A DNA stretch of 64,000 nt from Nitrospirillum iridis (GCF_014205765.1 NZ_JACIIZ010000004.1:1-64000); one strand, 5' to 3'; shown: positions 9,512 to 19,032, numbered from the stretch's first letter. Numbers and translations are program-made. Notes: generated from the sequence alone by a model not told the origin.

Positions 9512-10489
9512 ATGAGGATCATCCTGACCGGCGCCGGCGGCTTCGTCGGCCGGCACCTCGCCCACCGGCTGTTGTCCCCGGGACCGAATGGGGGGCTGAA
9601 CGGCCGGCCGGTGACGCGGCTGGTGCTGGCCGACCTGGAACTGGCCGACCCGGAATTGGCCGCCTTCGATGACGCCCGCGTCGTGCGGGTGGCGGGCGAT
9701 CTGTCGGATGCCGACGTGCGCGCCCGGCTGGTGGCGGGGGGCGCCGATGTGCTGTTCCATCTGGCGGCCCTGCCGGGCGGGGCGGCGGCCCGTGACCCCG
9801 GCCTGTCGCGCAAGGTGAACCTGGATGGCACCCTGGACTTGGTGGAGGCGTTCGCCGCGGCCAAGGATGCCGCGGCGCCCCCCCCGCGCGTGGTCTACAC
9901 CAGCACCATCGCCGTGCTGGGCCACCCCATGCCGGCGACGGTGGACGACGCGACCCCCCTGCGGCCCGCCATGACCTATGGCGCGCACAAGCTGATGGTC
10001 GAACTGGCGCTGGCCGACTATCGCCGCCGGGGCCTGGTGGATCCCGTGGCCATCCGCTTGTCCGGCATCCTGGCCCGGCCGGGCGGCGCCACCGGCCTTA
10101 AGTCCGCCTTCATGAGCGACGTGTTCCACGCCCTGGTGGCGCGGCGGCCCTACACCTGTCCAGTCTCGCCGGCGGCCACCATCTGGGCCATGTCGCTGGA
10201 TCGCTGCGTCGACAACCTTGTGCACGCCGCCGTGATGGAGTCCGGCCTGATGCCGGCGGGCGGGGCCGTCACCCTTCCGGCCCTGTGCTTTTCGATGGAG
10301 TCCCTGGTGGGGGCGATCGCCCGCCTGGCCGGGGCTGACCCCGCCCTGGTGAGCTATGCGCCTGATGCCGGACTGGAAGCCGCGTTCGGTGCCCATCCGC
10401 CATTGGAGACGCCGGCGGCCGACGCGGCGGGCTTCCGCCACGACGGGACGGTGGACGCCCTGGTGGAATCCGCGCTGGCAACCCTATAA
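9512..10489 (+). CDS. NAD-dependent epimerase/dehydratase family protein, D-erythronate dehydrogenase-like
   Basis: A 325-residue extended SDR. TGAGGFVG is at residues 6-13, and the catalytic Thr130/Ser131, Tyr156 and Lys160 are in VVYTSTIAVLG and TYGAHK. The overall pattern (LPGG segment, AIRLSGILARPG, late SAFMSDVF) is that of the DenD group, which oxidises D-erythronate at C2. The partners of the erythronate route (OtnK kinase, OtnI isomerase, OtnC) are absent here, so the substrate may instead be another sugar acid handled by this operon. A 124-base gap separates it from the hydrolase gene, long enough for an internal promoter. Confidence 0.8.
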   Translation: MRIILTGAGGFVGRHLAHRLLSPGPNGGLNGRPVTRLVLADLELADPELAAFDDARVVRVAGDLSDADVRARLVAGGADVLFHLAALPGGAAARDPGLSRKVNLDGTLDLVEAFAAAKDAAAPPPRVVYTSTIAVLGHPMPATVDDATPLRPAMTYGAHKLMVELALADYRRRGLVDPVAIRLSGILARPGGATGLKSAFMSDVFHALVARRPYTCPVSPAATIWAMSLDRCVDNLVHAAVMESGLMPAGGAVTLPALCFSMESLVGAIARLAGADPALVSYAPDAGLEAAFGAHPPLETPAADAAGFRHDGTVDALVESALATL

Positions 10490-10542
10490 GGTCGGGGCCG
10501 CGACCGGGGATCGGGCCCCGGCGGAACGGCGTTGGGGGCAGC

Positions 10543-11592
10543 GTGGCGAAGCAGCCAGGTCGGGGGTTCGAGGGGGTGGCGCTGCCCACCGCCTATGATG
10601 TCGCGACGCGGGCGGGGGTATCCCAGTCCGCCGTGTCGCGGGCCTTCACCGAAGGCGCCAGCATCGCCCCGGCCACCCGCCAGCGCATCCTGAAGGCGGC
10701 GACGGAACTGGGCTACCGCCCCAACAACATCGCCCGCTCCCTGATCACCCGGCAGTCCAAGACCATCGGCGTGGTGGTCGGCTATCTGGAAAACCAGTTC
10801 TATCCCCAGCTGCTGCAGGCGCTGTCCTACGCCTTCCAGGCGGAAGGCTACCGCCTGCTGCTGTTCACCAATCCCCCCGGCGGCGCCCCTGGCGGTGACG
10901 AGCCGGTGGTGGAGGACATGCTGAACTATCGGGTGGACGCGGTCATCCTGGCCTCGGTCATGCTGTCCTCCCATTTCGCCGACGAATGCCGGGCCGCCGG
11001 CATTCCGGTGCTGTTGCTGAACCGCAAGACGGACAGCCCGGCGGTGTCCAGCGTCACCGGTGACAATGAGGCGGGCCCCCGGGCCATCGCCAACTATCTG
11101 CTGGCCATGGGGCACCGTCGCTTTGGCTATGTCGCCGGGCTGGAAAGCTCCTCCACCAGCCGCGACCGCGAGGCGGCGTTCCGCGCCGTGTTGGAGCCCC
11201 AGGGCTTCCAGGTCGTCCGCGCCGTCGGACATTACGACTTCGCCGCCGCCAAACTGGCCACCCGCGCCCTGCTGGCCAGCGGCCAGGCGCCGGACGCCAT
11301 CTTCTACGCCAACGACCACATGGCCCTGGCGGGGCTGGAGGCGGCGCGGTTCGAGTTTGGCCTGGTCCCGGGCCAGGATCTGTCCATCGTCGGCTTCGAC
11401 AATGTGGGCGCCGCCGCGTGGTCCAGCTTCGACCTCACGACATATTCCCAGCCCATCGACCGTATGGTGCCGATCGTCGTCCGCGCCGTCCTGGACCAGA
11501 TGGCCAATCCCCAGGGCGAGCCGGTGCGCGCGGTTGTGGAGGGTGGGCTGATCATTCGCGGCAGTAGCCGGGGCCCCAAGCCCCGGGCTTGA
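10543..11592 (+). CDS. LacI-family transcriptional regulator
   Basis: A 349-residue LacI/GalR regulator with a GTG start. The HTH is at about residues 12-35 (TAYDVATRAGVSQSAVSRAFTEG), followed by the hinge LGYRPNNIARSLITRQSKTIGVVVG and a periplasmic-binding-like sugar domain ending with the typical EPVRAVVEGGLIIRGSS. It lies at the end of the catabolic operon and immediately before the TonB receptor gene, so it is well placed to control both, and perhaps the galactanase operon, whose promoter shares a 17-base element with the receptor promoter. Its effector is probably a sugar released from the substrate. Confidence 0.92.
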   Translation: MAKQPGRGFEGVALPTAYDVATRAGVSQSAVSRAFTEGASIAPATRQRILKAATELGYRPNNIARSLITRQSKTIGVVVGYLENQFYPQLLQALSYAFQAEGYRLLLFTNPPGGAPGGDEPVVEDMLNYRVDAVILASVMLSSHFADECRAAGIPVLLLNRKTDSPAVSSVTGDNEAGPRAIANYLLAMGHRRFGYVAGLESSSTSRDREAAFRAVLEPQGFQVVRAVGHYDFAAAKLATRALLASGQAPDAIFYANDHMALAGLEAARFEFGLVPGQDLSIVGFDNVGAAAWSSFDLTTYSQPIDRMVPIVVRAVLDQMANPQGEPVRAVVEGGLIIRGSSRGPKPRA

Positions 11593-11652
11593 GCCATAGG
11601 CCTGATTTTCCAACACGATTCAGCACCCTTCATTCGTTTCGCCGACAGGCCT

Positions 11653-11686
11653 GCCACCGCCCGCGCACAGCGTCGCGGGCGGTGGC
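11653..11686 (+). terminator. Hairpin after the LacI gene
   Basis: A 13 bp perfect stem (11653-11665 with 11674-11686), 8-base loop, followed by GCCCTTT. It isolates the LacI operon from the receptor promoter and is one of the contents of the 366-base gap 11593-11958, whose remainder holds the receptor promoter and leader. Confidence 0.65.
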
Positions 11687-11751
11687 GCCCTTTCCTGCGA
11701 CCGTCCCGCGCAAGCGCGCAAATCCGCATGGAATTTTCTGTGACGGAAGCC

Positions 11752-11785
11752 TTGACGATGATTAAGACTATTAATATGATAAAAA
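11752..11785 (+). promoter_or_regulatory. TonB-receptor promoter with putative sugar-regulon operator
   Basis: TTGACG (11752-11757), a 17-base spacer and TATGAT (11775-11780) make a good sigma-70 promoter. The AT-rich 17-mer TATTAATATGATAAAAA (11769-11785) covers the -10. It recurs with one mismatch over the -10 of the divergent-end galactanase gene. An approximate dyad TTAAT-ATG-ATAAA lies inside it. About 170 bases of leader follow. Confidence 0.65.
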
Positions 11786-11958
11786 CATCACGCGACGGTT
11801 TGCCCGTCCGACGGCTCGTATCCCCATCCGCCTTTTCGCGGTTTGGTCCGGGCCGGAGGAGTGGCGCCGTCACCTGACGGGGGCGAAGGGGAAACACCCG
11901 CGCTCACCAAAGGTGGTCCGGACAGGACCCGCCAAAAGAACGCAAAAGGGGGAGGGAT

Positions 11959-14580
11959 ATGCAGAAGCAAATCCAGAGAGTCCATTTCCGTCCATACAGC
12001 GCCCGCATGCGCGGCGGCGTCAGCGCCGTGGCCCTGTGCGCGTTGGCCGCCCTGCTCGCCCCCGGTGCCGCCCGGGCGCAGAGCGCGGCCGCCAACGATG
12101 ATTTGCAGGAAATCGTCGTCACCGGCCTGCGCGCCAGCCTGCGCGACGCGCTTGATCAGAAGCGCAGCACCGACGTGGTGTCGGAGGCCATCTCCGCCAA
12201 GGATATCGGCCAGTTGCCGGACGTCACCATCGCGGAGGCGCTGGTGCGCCTGCCCGGCATGAACGGCACCCGCGACCGCGGCAATGAAAGCCAGGCGGTC
12301 ATCCGTGGCCTGGGTCCGCGCCTGGCCTTCGGCACGGTCGACGGGCGTGAGGTCGCGTCCAGCGAGCCTGACCGCAATATCCGTTATGAACAGTATCCGT
12401 CGGAACTGCTGACCGGGGTGCAGGTCTACAAGGCGCAGTCCGCCGACCTGATCGCCGGTGGCATCGCCGGCACGGTCAACCTTCAGACCATCCAGCCGCT
12501 GGATTACACCGGGCCCCAGTTCGTCGGCCGTTTCGGCGCCGTCTACTACGGTGCCGCCGCCGATCTGCCCAGCTACAGCCCGGTGGGCTATCGCGGCAGC
12601 GCCACCTATGTCGGCAAGATCAACGACAAGGTGGCCTTCGCGCTGGGCGGCACGGTGCAGCAGCAGAAGAACGGCTACGCCTCCATCCAGGGCTGGGGCT
12701 ACAACTCCGGCGCCGATGCCGGCGACCTGAACGGCGATGGCGTCAAGGACCCCACGCCGTGGGGCGCCCAGACCGCCGTCACCCGCATCGACGAGCTGCG
12801 CAAGGGCGCGTTGGGCGTGCTGCAACTGCGGCCCACCGACAGCCTGGAAATCAAGATCGACGCCTTCTATTCCAAGTTCCACATCGTCGAGAACCAGAAC
12901 CAGCAATGGTTCCAGAACTGGGGCAACTGGGACAATTCCAACGCCGGCAACTACAGCAACGTCAAGTATGAGAACGGCGACGTCGCCGGTGGCACGGTTG
13001 CCTGGAACTATCTGCGCAACGTCATCGCCCGCTACGACCAGGACAACTCCGTCTTCAACACCGGCACCAACGTCAAGTGGACGGCGGACAAGTGGACGGT
13101 CACGGGGGACGTCTCCTATAGCTACGCCAGCCGCGACAACGTCTGGAACGCGCTGTACATCGACAGCACCAGCCCGGTCACCAGCACCTTCGACTTCCGC
13201 TCCGGCGTGACGCCGTCGCTGTCGGTCGTCGGCAGCCCGCTGGCCAATGGCCAGCTGTCGGTGGCCCAGGGCAACAACACTGGCCCGGACCACCTGCGTG
13301 ACAGCCTGGGCGCCGGCCGCCTGGACGTCAGCCGGGACATCGACAGCAGTGTGCTGAGGTCGTTGGATTTCGGCGTCCGCGTCGCCAACCGCACCAAATG
13401 GTACAGCGCCTACAACTGGACGCAGAGCCCGACCAGCACCACCATCCCCGCCAGCATGCTCAGCACCTTCACCGTGCCGGGCTACACCATGCCGGCGCTG
13501 CTGGACGGCGACTTCGACAGCCTGGTCAAGCAGACCCTGGGTGGTCTGAACAGTAGCCTGGCGACGCAGGACCTGTCGCAGAAGTGGCATGTCAACGAGA
13601 AGACGGAGGAGGGCTACGCCAAGCTGCGCTATGACACCGCGCTGTTCGGCGTGCCGGTCAGCGGCAATGTCGGCGTGCGGGTCATCCATGTGGACACCGA
13701 CAGCGGCGCCTTCCAGTCGGTCAATGGCGGCCCCTACAGCCCGGTCAGCGTCGATAACAGCTATACCGAGCCGTTGCCCAGCCTGAACATGAACTTCCAG
13801 CTGGCCCCGGACCAGACCCTGCGCCTGGGCCTGTCGCAGGCCATTTCCCGCCCGCCGCTGGATGAGCTGCGCGCCAGCCGCAGCCTCGACACCACCGGCA
13901 ACACCCCCACCGGCAGCGGCGGCAACCCGAAACTGCAGCCCTACAAGGCCAAGCAGGTCGACCTGTCCTACGAATGGTACTTCCGGCCGGAGGCGCTGGT
14001 CGCCGTCGCCGGCTACTACAAGTTCCTGGACAGCAATGTCGGTTACAAGACCGACACCCAGGTCATCAACGGCGTCGCCTATCAGATGATCAGCCCGTTC
14101 AATGGCAGCGGCGGCTTCATCCGCGGCACGGAGCTGACCTTCCAGACGCCGTTCTTCTTCCTGCCCGAAGCCTTCCAGAACTTCGGCATCTACTCCAACT
14201 ATGCCTATGTCGACAGCAATGTTCATGAGTACGCGCCGGTGAACAACCCGCTGGCGGCCAACGGCCTGGCCAAGCACACGGCGACGGTGGACCTCTGGTA
14301 CAACCATGCCGGCATCGAGGCGCGGCTGGGCTACAAGTACCACAGCCGCTTCACCACCATTTACGGCTGGGACGCCACCCAGCTGACGACGCTGGAGGCG
14401 GAGAGCACGCTGGACTTCAGCGCCGCCTATCAGCTGAACGACAATTTGGGCTTCCGCTTCCAGGTCAACAACCTGACGAACGAACCGCTGCGCCTCTACT
14501 TCGACAACATGCCGGACCGCCTGGCCCGGTATGAGAAGTATGGCCAGCGCTACTCCTTCGACGTGACGTTCAAGTACTGA
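11959..14580 (+). CDS. TonB-dependent receptor, probable galacto-oligosaccharide importer
   Basis: An 873-residue outer-membrane TonB-dependent transporter. Residues 1-40 form a signal peptide with cleavage near ARAQS. A TonB-box-like EIVVTGLRASL is next, then the plug domain (AEALVRLPGMNGTRDRGNESQAVIRGLGPR to GIAGTVNLQT), then a 22-strand-type barrel ending in an aromatic residue (SFDVTFKY). The plug is of the type found with glycoside hydrolases in Caulobacter and sphingomonads. A GGAGGG ribosome site precedes the ATG. Its neighbours, secreted GH53 and GH2 enzymes and a LacI regulator, argue for uptake of oligosaccharides from beta-1,4-galactan. The exact ligand is inference. Confidence 0.93.
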   Translation: MQKQIQRVHFRPYSARMRGGVSAVALCALAALLAPGAARAQSAAANDDLQEIVVTGLRASLRDALDQKRSTDVVSEAISAKDIGQLPDVTIAEALVRLPGMNGTRDRGNESQAVIRGLGPRLAFGTVDGREVASSEPDRNIRYEQYPSELLTGVQVYKAQSADLIAGGIAGTVNLQTIQPLDYTGPQFVGRFGAVYYGAAADLPSYSPVGYRGSATYVGKINDKVAFALGGTVQQQKNGYASIQGWGYNSGADAGDLNGDGVKDPTPWGAQTAVTRIDELRKGALGVLQLRPTDSLEIKIDAFYSKFHIVENQNQQWFQNWGNWDNSNAGNYSNVKYENGDVAGGTVAWNYLRNVIARYDQDNSVFNTGTNVKWTADKWTVTGDVSYSYASRDNVWNALYIDSTSPVTSTFDFRSGVTPSLSVVGSPLANGQLSVAQGNNTGPDHLRDSLGAGRLDVSRDIDSSVLRSLDFGVRVANRTKWYSAYNWTQSPTSTTIPASMLSTFTVPGYTMPALLDGDFDSLVKQTLGGLNSSLATQDLSQKWHVNEKTEEGYAKLRYDTALFGVPVSGNVGVRVIHVDTDSGAFQSVNGGPYSPVSVDNSYTEPLPSLNMNFQLAPDQTLRLGLSQAISRPPLDELRASRSLDTTGNTPTGSGGNPKLQPYKAKQVDLSYEWYFRPEALVAVAGYYKFLDSNVGYKTDTQVINGVAYQMISPFNGSGGFIRGTELTFQTPFFFLPEAFQNFGIYSNYAYVDSNVHEYAPVNNPLAANGLAKHTATVDLWYNHAGIEARLGYKYHSRFTTIYGWDATQLTTLEAESTLDFSAAYQLNDNLGFRFQVNNLTNEPLRLYFDNMPDRLARYEKYGQRYSFDVTFKY

Positions 14581-14621
14581 GTTTTTTCCCGCTCACCGTT
14601 CCGCTTCTCTCTACTCCCTCC

Positions 14622-14656
14622 CGGCCGGGGCTTCTCACCGCCCCGGCCGTTTTTTT
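14622..14656 (+). terminator. Strong intrinsic terminator after the TonB receptor
   Basis: A 10 bp GC stem (14622-14631 with 14640-14649), 8-base loop and seven consecutive T residues (14650-14656). It separates the receptor from the leftward galactanase operon that ends at 14770. Confidence 0.9.
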
Positions 14657-14769
14657 GTTCGCCAGCGCCGTGGGGCTGCTCGTGGATAGACTCATCTATA
14701 GCCGGCTGTGGTTCCGGTTAAACGCCGCCGGCGATAGAGGGGAAGGCTGGGGTGGCGGTGACGTGGTCT

Positions 14770-15108
14770 TCAGTCCAGCACCGGGCGCATGAAGCTGCGC
14801 TCATAGCTCAGGATGCTGCGATTGCCCGCCTCCAGCGCGAAGGCGGCCTGGCAATCGGGGTCCTCGGCCGATTGGCGGCGGTACTCTTCGTAAGCGGCCA
14901 GGCTGGGGAAACTGAACAGCGCCACCGCGATGTTGTTCGCCCCTTCCGACGGCAGGAAATAGCCATGGTGGGTGCCGCCCATACGGTTCACCAACGGGAT
15001 CCATAGGCGGGCGTATTCCTCGAACGCCGCCAGCTTGTAGGGATCGAGAACATAGCGGATGTGGCAGGTGATCACGCGATAACTCCTGGCCTGGGGAACA
15101 CGCGCCAT
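14770..15108 (-). CDS. NIPSNAP family protein
   Basis: A 112-residue NIPSNAP-fold (ferredoxin-like alpha/beta barrel) protein with VITCHIRYVLDPYKLAAFEEYARLW, GGTHHGYFLPSEG and a C-terminal SFMRP. The usual family start would be the GTG at 15075 (101 residues); the longer form to 15108 adds MARVPQARSYR. It is the third gene of the leftward galactan operon, 30 bases after the GH2 gene. NIPSNAP proteins lack a settled function; some are thought to act like small monooxygenases. Its place behind two glycoside hydrolases is unexplained. Confidence 0.85.
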   Translation of the reverse strand: MARVPQARSYRVITCHIRYVLDPYKLAAFEEYARLWIPLVNRMGGTHHGYFLPSEGANNIAVALFSFPSLAAYEEYRRQSAEDPDCQAAFALEAGNRSILSYERSFMRPVLD

Positions 15109-15138
15109 ACTTCGCCCCAGTGCCCCCGGTGTCCAGCC

Positions 15139-17544
15139 TCACCGAACGGGCATGCTCACCGCCGCCAGGCCGGCACCATCCGCCGTGATGGTGGCGCCCG
15201 TCAGGCTGTCGCCGATGCGGATGAGGAAGCTGGCGGTGCCGGCCTCCGTCTGCACATGGTCGGGGCTCATCAGGGCGATGTCGCCGGACGACGCCAGGTG
15301 GATGTCGGTGCCCGTAGTGGGCACCGTGGTGCCGTTCGCGTCCACCAGGCGGGCGCGGACGAACAGCACGTCGTTGTGGCCGGTGGCGGGCGCCACGCCT
15401 TGGGTGTCCAGCGACAGGTCCAGGTGATGGGCGGCACCGGGGGTGCGGACCTGCTGGCGGGCCACGGCGCGATCGCCGACATAGGCCACGGCCTCCAGCG
15501 TTCCGGCCTCGAAACGATCCAGTTTGAACGTGAAGGGCGGGTGGCGCAGATGGGTGGATAGGCGATCCCGGTCCGGCGCCTGGCGGGCGATCAGCCGGCC
15601 GTTCAGGCGCAGTTCCACCGCCTCCGCGTTGCTGAACACCCGCACGGACGGGCTGCTGTCTGCGGTCCAGCGGGTGGCGACATGGACCAGGGCGCCGGTG
15701 CTGTCGGCCTTCATGTCGCGCTGGCTCATGAAGAAGAAGGCGGCCTCCTTGGGCAGCCGGTCGATGCTGTGGACGCCTGAGGTTTCCAGGTCCGGGGCGT
15801 AGCCGCGGTTGTAATCGAACATGGCCCAATAGCCGTCGCCCACGGCGGGCAGGGCCAGATTGTCGTTGTGGGCCTCCTGCACATTGGTCGCCTGTTGCAG
15901 CAGGCCCTTTTCCGGACCGCCCAGGTCCTGGCGGCTGCTGCGCTCCTGCGGTAGCAGGTCACCCCATCGGCCCTGCTGGAAGCCGGCGTTCATGGCGTAA
16001 TATTCCCAGTCGCCATATTCCGAGACGATCAGGGGCTTGTCCGGTGCCGCGGCCGGCGCCTCCTTGCCCGTCTCCGGCAGGCGGTGCTGGCGGGCCTGAA
16101 GGTAGACATCATAGGCGCGCGGCATCCAGCCGGCGGAATAGACCCCCGGGCCCGGCAATTCCTCGTGCACGGCGGCGTGCAGCGCGTCCACCAGGCTGTC
16201 GGCCATGGGGGATTCGTTGAGGGAGCATTCCCAGGCCAGCACGGAGGGATGGTTGCGGTCGCGGCGGATCATGTCGCGGCAGGTGCGCACCACCTGGGCG
16301 GCGAAGGCGGGGTCCTGGGGCGCATACTGCCAGCCGGGGATGCCATCCAGCACCAGCAGGCCCACTTCGTCCGCCGCGTCCAGGAAGGCCGGGTCCTGGG
16401 GGTAATGCGACAGGCGGATATAGTCGAAGCCGGCCGCCTTGATCAGGCGGGCCTCACGCCGGCTGGCTTCCGGTGACAGGGCATAGCCGACATAGGGGTA
16501 TTCCTGGTGGCGGTTGACGCCGCGCAGGAAGGTCTTGGCGCCATTCAGCCACAGGCCGTCCCTGGTCATGACGATGTCGCGCAGGCCGATGCGGGTGCGG
16601 CGGCTGTCCACGGTTTCGTCGTCGGCCGCCACCGCCGTCTCCAGATCATAGAGGGCGGGGTCGTCCAGGGACCATAGATGGGGCTGGGCCACCGTCAGTT
16701 CCTGGGGCAGCGACAGCGCCGCGCCGGCCTCCAGGGTGATGGGCTTGCTCCTCACTTGCGTTACCGCCTTGCCGTCGCGCAGCAGGCGCTGGGTGAGGGT
16801 GAAGCGCCGGGCGGCGGGGCCGTCGTTGCGCACCTCCGTCGTCACCGTCAGGTCGGCGCGGTCGTGGTCCACCCGCGTCTGACGCACGACGATGCCGCCG
16901 CCAGCCACATGGCCGGCCAGCATCTCATCGCTGATGTGCAAGGGGGGCCGGACACTGAGGGTGGCGCCGCGGTACAGGCCGCCATAGGTATTGAAATCCA
17001 AATCCTTCAGTGGCTTCGGGCCGGTCACCGCGTTGTCGCGGTTGTCCAGGTGCACCACCACCTCGTTCTCGTCGTCCGGCTTCAACCCGTCCGTCAGGTC
17101 CAGGGTGAAGGGCAGGAAGCCGCCCAGATGGGTGGTCAGGTGCCGGCCGTTCAGCCAGACGTCGGCCACGTTCATCGCCGCCTCGAACCGCAGGGTCACC
17201 CGCTGGCCCGCCCAGGCCGGCTTGGTCCTGAAGCGCTTCACATAGAAGGCGTCGCCCTGCCACTGGGCCTTGCCGTCGGCCTGGACGATGCGGGCCTCCA
17301 CCTTCGTGGTGTGGGGCAGGCGCACCGCCTCCCAACTCCAGCCCGCCAGGGGCAGGGCCTCATGCCCCAAGGGGCCCCCGCTTTCCACCCGATGGAACCG
17401 CCAGTCATCGTTGAAGGGCAGATCGGCGAAGGGCAGATCGGCGGCGCCTGCGGACAGGGCGAGGGCGGAGGCGGTGGCGGCCAGCAGGGCGCCCAGGCGG
17501 AATCGGGCGCGACAGGGGGCGCGGAACGGGGCGGGCAGGCGCAT
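15139..17544 (-). CDS. Glycoside hydrolase family 2 beta-galactosidase, exported
   Basis: An 801-residue GH2 enzyme. Residues 1-35 are a signal peptide ending in GAADLP, so it is probably periplasmic. The domain order is sugar-binding jelly roll (about 40-200), immunoglobulin-like (205-315), TIM barrel (320-590), and C-terminal beta domains including a DUF4982-like segment. The acid/base is Glu444 (ECSLNES) and the nucleophile Glu509 (VSEYGDW). FRFHR/DDWRFHR and RGVNRHQEYPY are family marks. It overlaps the GH53 stop by one base (TGATG), showing translational coupling. It would release galactose from oligosaccharides produced by the galactanase. Other GH2 specificities cannot be ruled out. 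Confidence 0.9.
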   Translation of the reverse strand: MRLPAPFRAPCRARFRLGALLAATASALALSAGAADLPFADLPFNDDWRFHRVESGGPLGHEALPLAGWSWEAVRLPHTTKVEARIVQADGKAQWQGDAFYVKRFRTKPAWAGQRVTLRFEAAMNVADVWLNGRHLTTHLGGFLPFTLDLTDGLKPDDENEVVVHLDNRDNAVTGPKPLKDLDFNTYGGLYRGATLSVRPPLHISDEMLAGHVAGGGIVVRQTRVDHDRADLTVTTEVRNDGPAARRFTLTQRLLRDGKAVTQVRSKPITLEAGAALSLPQELTVAQPHLWSLDDPALYDLETAVAADDETVDSRRTRIGLRDIVMTRDGLWLNGAKTFLRGVNRHQEYPYVGYALSPEASRREARLIKAAGFDYIRLSHYPQDPAFLDAADEVGLLVLDGIPGWQYAPQDPAFAAQVVRTCRDMIRRDRNHPSVLAWECSLNESPMADSLVDALHAAVHEELPGPGVYSAGWMPRAYDVYLQARQHRLPETGKEAPAAAPDKPLIVSEYGDWEYYAMNAGFQQGRWGDLLPQERSSRQDLGGPEKGLLQQATNVQEAHNDNLALPAVGDGYWAMFDYNRGYAPDLETSGVHSIDRLPKEAAFFFMSQRDMKADSTGALVHVATRWTADSSPSVRVFSNAEAVELRLNGRLIARQAPDRDRLSTHLRHPPFTFKLDRFEAGTLEAVAYVGDRAVARQQVRTPGAAHHLDLSLDTQGVAPATGHNDVLFVRARLVDANGTTVPTTGTDIHLASSGDIALMSPDHVQTEAGTASFLIRIGDSLTGATITADGAGLAAVSMPVR

Positions 17545-18947
17545 CAGGGGCGGGCTTTCATCTCGATGGTGGCGGGTTGGGCCACGGCGCGCTCGACCAG
17601 ACCGTCGCGGCCGCCGGCCAGCAGGGGCTTAGACAGGTCGGGTCCGTCGAACAGCTGGAAACGCAGCGGCATGTCGGCCTGGACGGTGGTGTGGATCTCA
17701 ACGGCGCCGCCGTTGTTCCGCACCGGAAAGGCGCCATCGCCATTGTCCAGGTTTTCCGCCCAAAAATAGGGCTTGGCCCCCGGCGGCACGGTGAACCGCA
17801 GGGTGACGGGCACCGGGGCCGGATAGCGCTGGCCCAGATAGTCCAGTCCCGGCAGCGCCGCGTGTTGGGCGTCATAGGCGAACAAGGCGGCGTTGCCCCA
17901 GGTGCTGCCCTGGCCCCACCGGGTGCGGCATCGGGTGGAGACCCAGTCCGGCGCCCAGTAGACCATGCCGATGCCGCCATTCTCGATGACCGTGCGCGTC
18001 ACGTCGATCAGATAGGCCCGCTGTCCGGCCGGCGAGGCGGGATAGGCGGCGTCCAGGCTATCCTCGCCCAATACGCTGGGGGAGGCGCTGCTGGGCTCCA
18101 GCGTCCAGGGGTAGGCCGTCTCCACCAGCAGCACCTGCTTGTCGAAGCGGGTGGCCATGCGGTTCACGGTGCGCCCCATCACCGCCATCGGCTGGCGGGA
18201 CCATTTGCGGTAATAGCTGAAGCCGATGATGTCGAAGTCGGTGACGCCGGCGGCCTCCGCGTCGGCGAACCAGGCCTCCAGGTTCTCCGGCTGGGCGACG
18301 TGCAGCATGATGCGGATGGGGTGGCCGGTGGCCGCCGCCGCCTCCCGCACCGCCCGGATGCCGGCGTTCAGCAGTCCGGCGTTACGGGCCCACTGGATGG
18401 GTTTGCCCTCGGTCTTCGCCGCCCGCAGGATGTCGCCGTTGGTCTCGTTGCCCACCTGCACCATGTCCGGGGCCAGGCCCTCGGCCGCCAGCGTCGCCAG
18501 GGTGTCGCGGGTGAAGTCGTGCAGCGCCTGTTCCAGATGCGCCTGGTCCAGCCCCGCCCAGGCCTTGGGGATCACCTGGTTGTCGCCATCCGCCCAATCG
18601 TCGGAATAGTGGAAATCCAGCAGCACCCGCAGGCCGGCCTCATGCGCCTGGCGGATGCTTTTCTTCACGTCCGCCAGTGTGCTGTAGGTCGTCCAGTCGG
18701 GGTTGTTCCACAGGCGGATGCGGGCCAGGTTGCCGCCATGGCGGCGCAGGATTTGAAAGGGGTTGGCTGCCTCCCCGCCATCGGTGTAGACGGCGCCGCA
18801 ATCGGCCATCTCATTGGCGAAGGACAGGTCGGCGCCCAGATAGGGCCCCTGCGGCGGCGGCGGTGCCGCCATCGCCGCGGACGACGACAGGGCGACCGCC
18901 AGGGCGGCAGGGATCAGGCGGGACAGGCGCATGGCGAACAGCCTCAC
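17544..18947 (-). CDS. ganB: Arabinogalactan endo-beta-1,4-galactanase (GH53)
   Basis: A secreted GH53 enzyme of 467 residues that cleaves internal beta-1,4-galactosyl bonds of type I arabinogalactan or pectic galactan. The signal peptide spans residues 1-28 (ending AMAAPP). The TIM barrel begins at GADLSF. The acid/base is Glu168 (VQVGNETNGD) and the nucleophile Glu276 (LLVETAYPW). LDFHYSDDWADG and FSYYRKW complete the family pattern. A C-terminal beta domain of about 85 residues follows GNAALF. Start 18947 is used; the ATG at 18932 would also give a good signal peptide. First gene of the leftward operon with GH2 and NIPSNAP. Confidence 0.94.
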   Translation of the reverse strand: MRLFAMRLSRLIPAALAVALSSSAAMAAPPPPQGPYLGADLSFANEMADCGAVYTDGGEAANPFQILRRHGGNLARIRLWNNPDWTTYSTLADVKKSIRQAHEAGLRVLLDFHYSDDWADGDNQVIPKAWAGLDQAHLEQALHDFTRDTLATLAAEGLAPDMVQVGNETNGDILRAAKTEGKPIQWARNAGLLNAGIRAVREAAAATGHPIRIMLHVAQPENLEAWFADAEAAGVTDFDIIGFSYYRKWSRQPMAVMGRTVNRMATRFDKQVLLVETAYPWTLEPSSASPSVLGEDSLDAAYPASPAGQRAYLIDVTRTVIENGGIGMVYWAPDWVSTRCRTRWGQGSTWGNAALFAYDAQHAALPGLDYLGQRYPAPVPVTLRFTVPPGAKPYFWAENLDNGDGAFPVRNNGGAVEIHTTVQADMPLRFQLFDGPDLSKPLLAGGRDGLVERAVAQPATIEMKARP

Positions 18948-19032
18948 TTCCGGGCTTGGGAACCCCCCTCCCAGGGGTGCTCATTCTTCTAAGGCCCGGC
19001 ACGGGGCGCGGGCATCCCGCTCAGGGGACGCC

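Noticed and set aside
11788-14343. Long open frame antisense to the TonB receptor (851 codons)
   Set aside because: Composition artefact of GC-rich codons; no ribosome site or domain, and it runs through the receptor leader.
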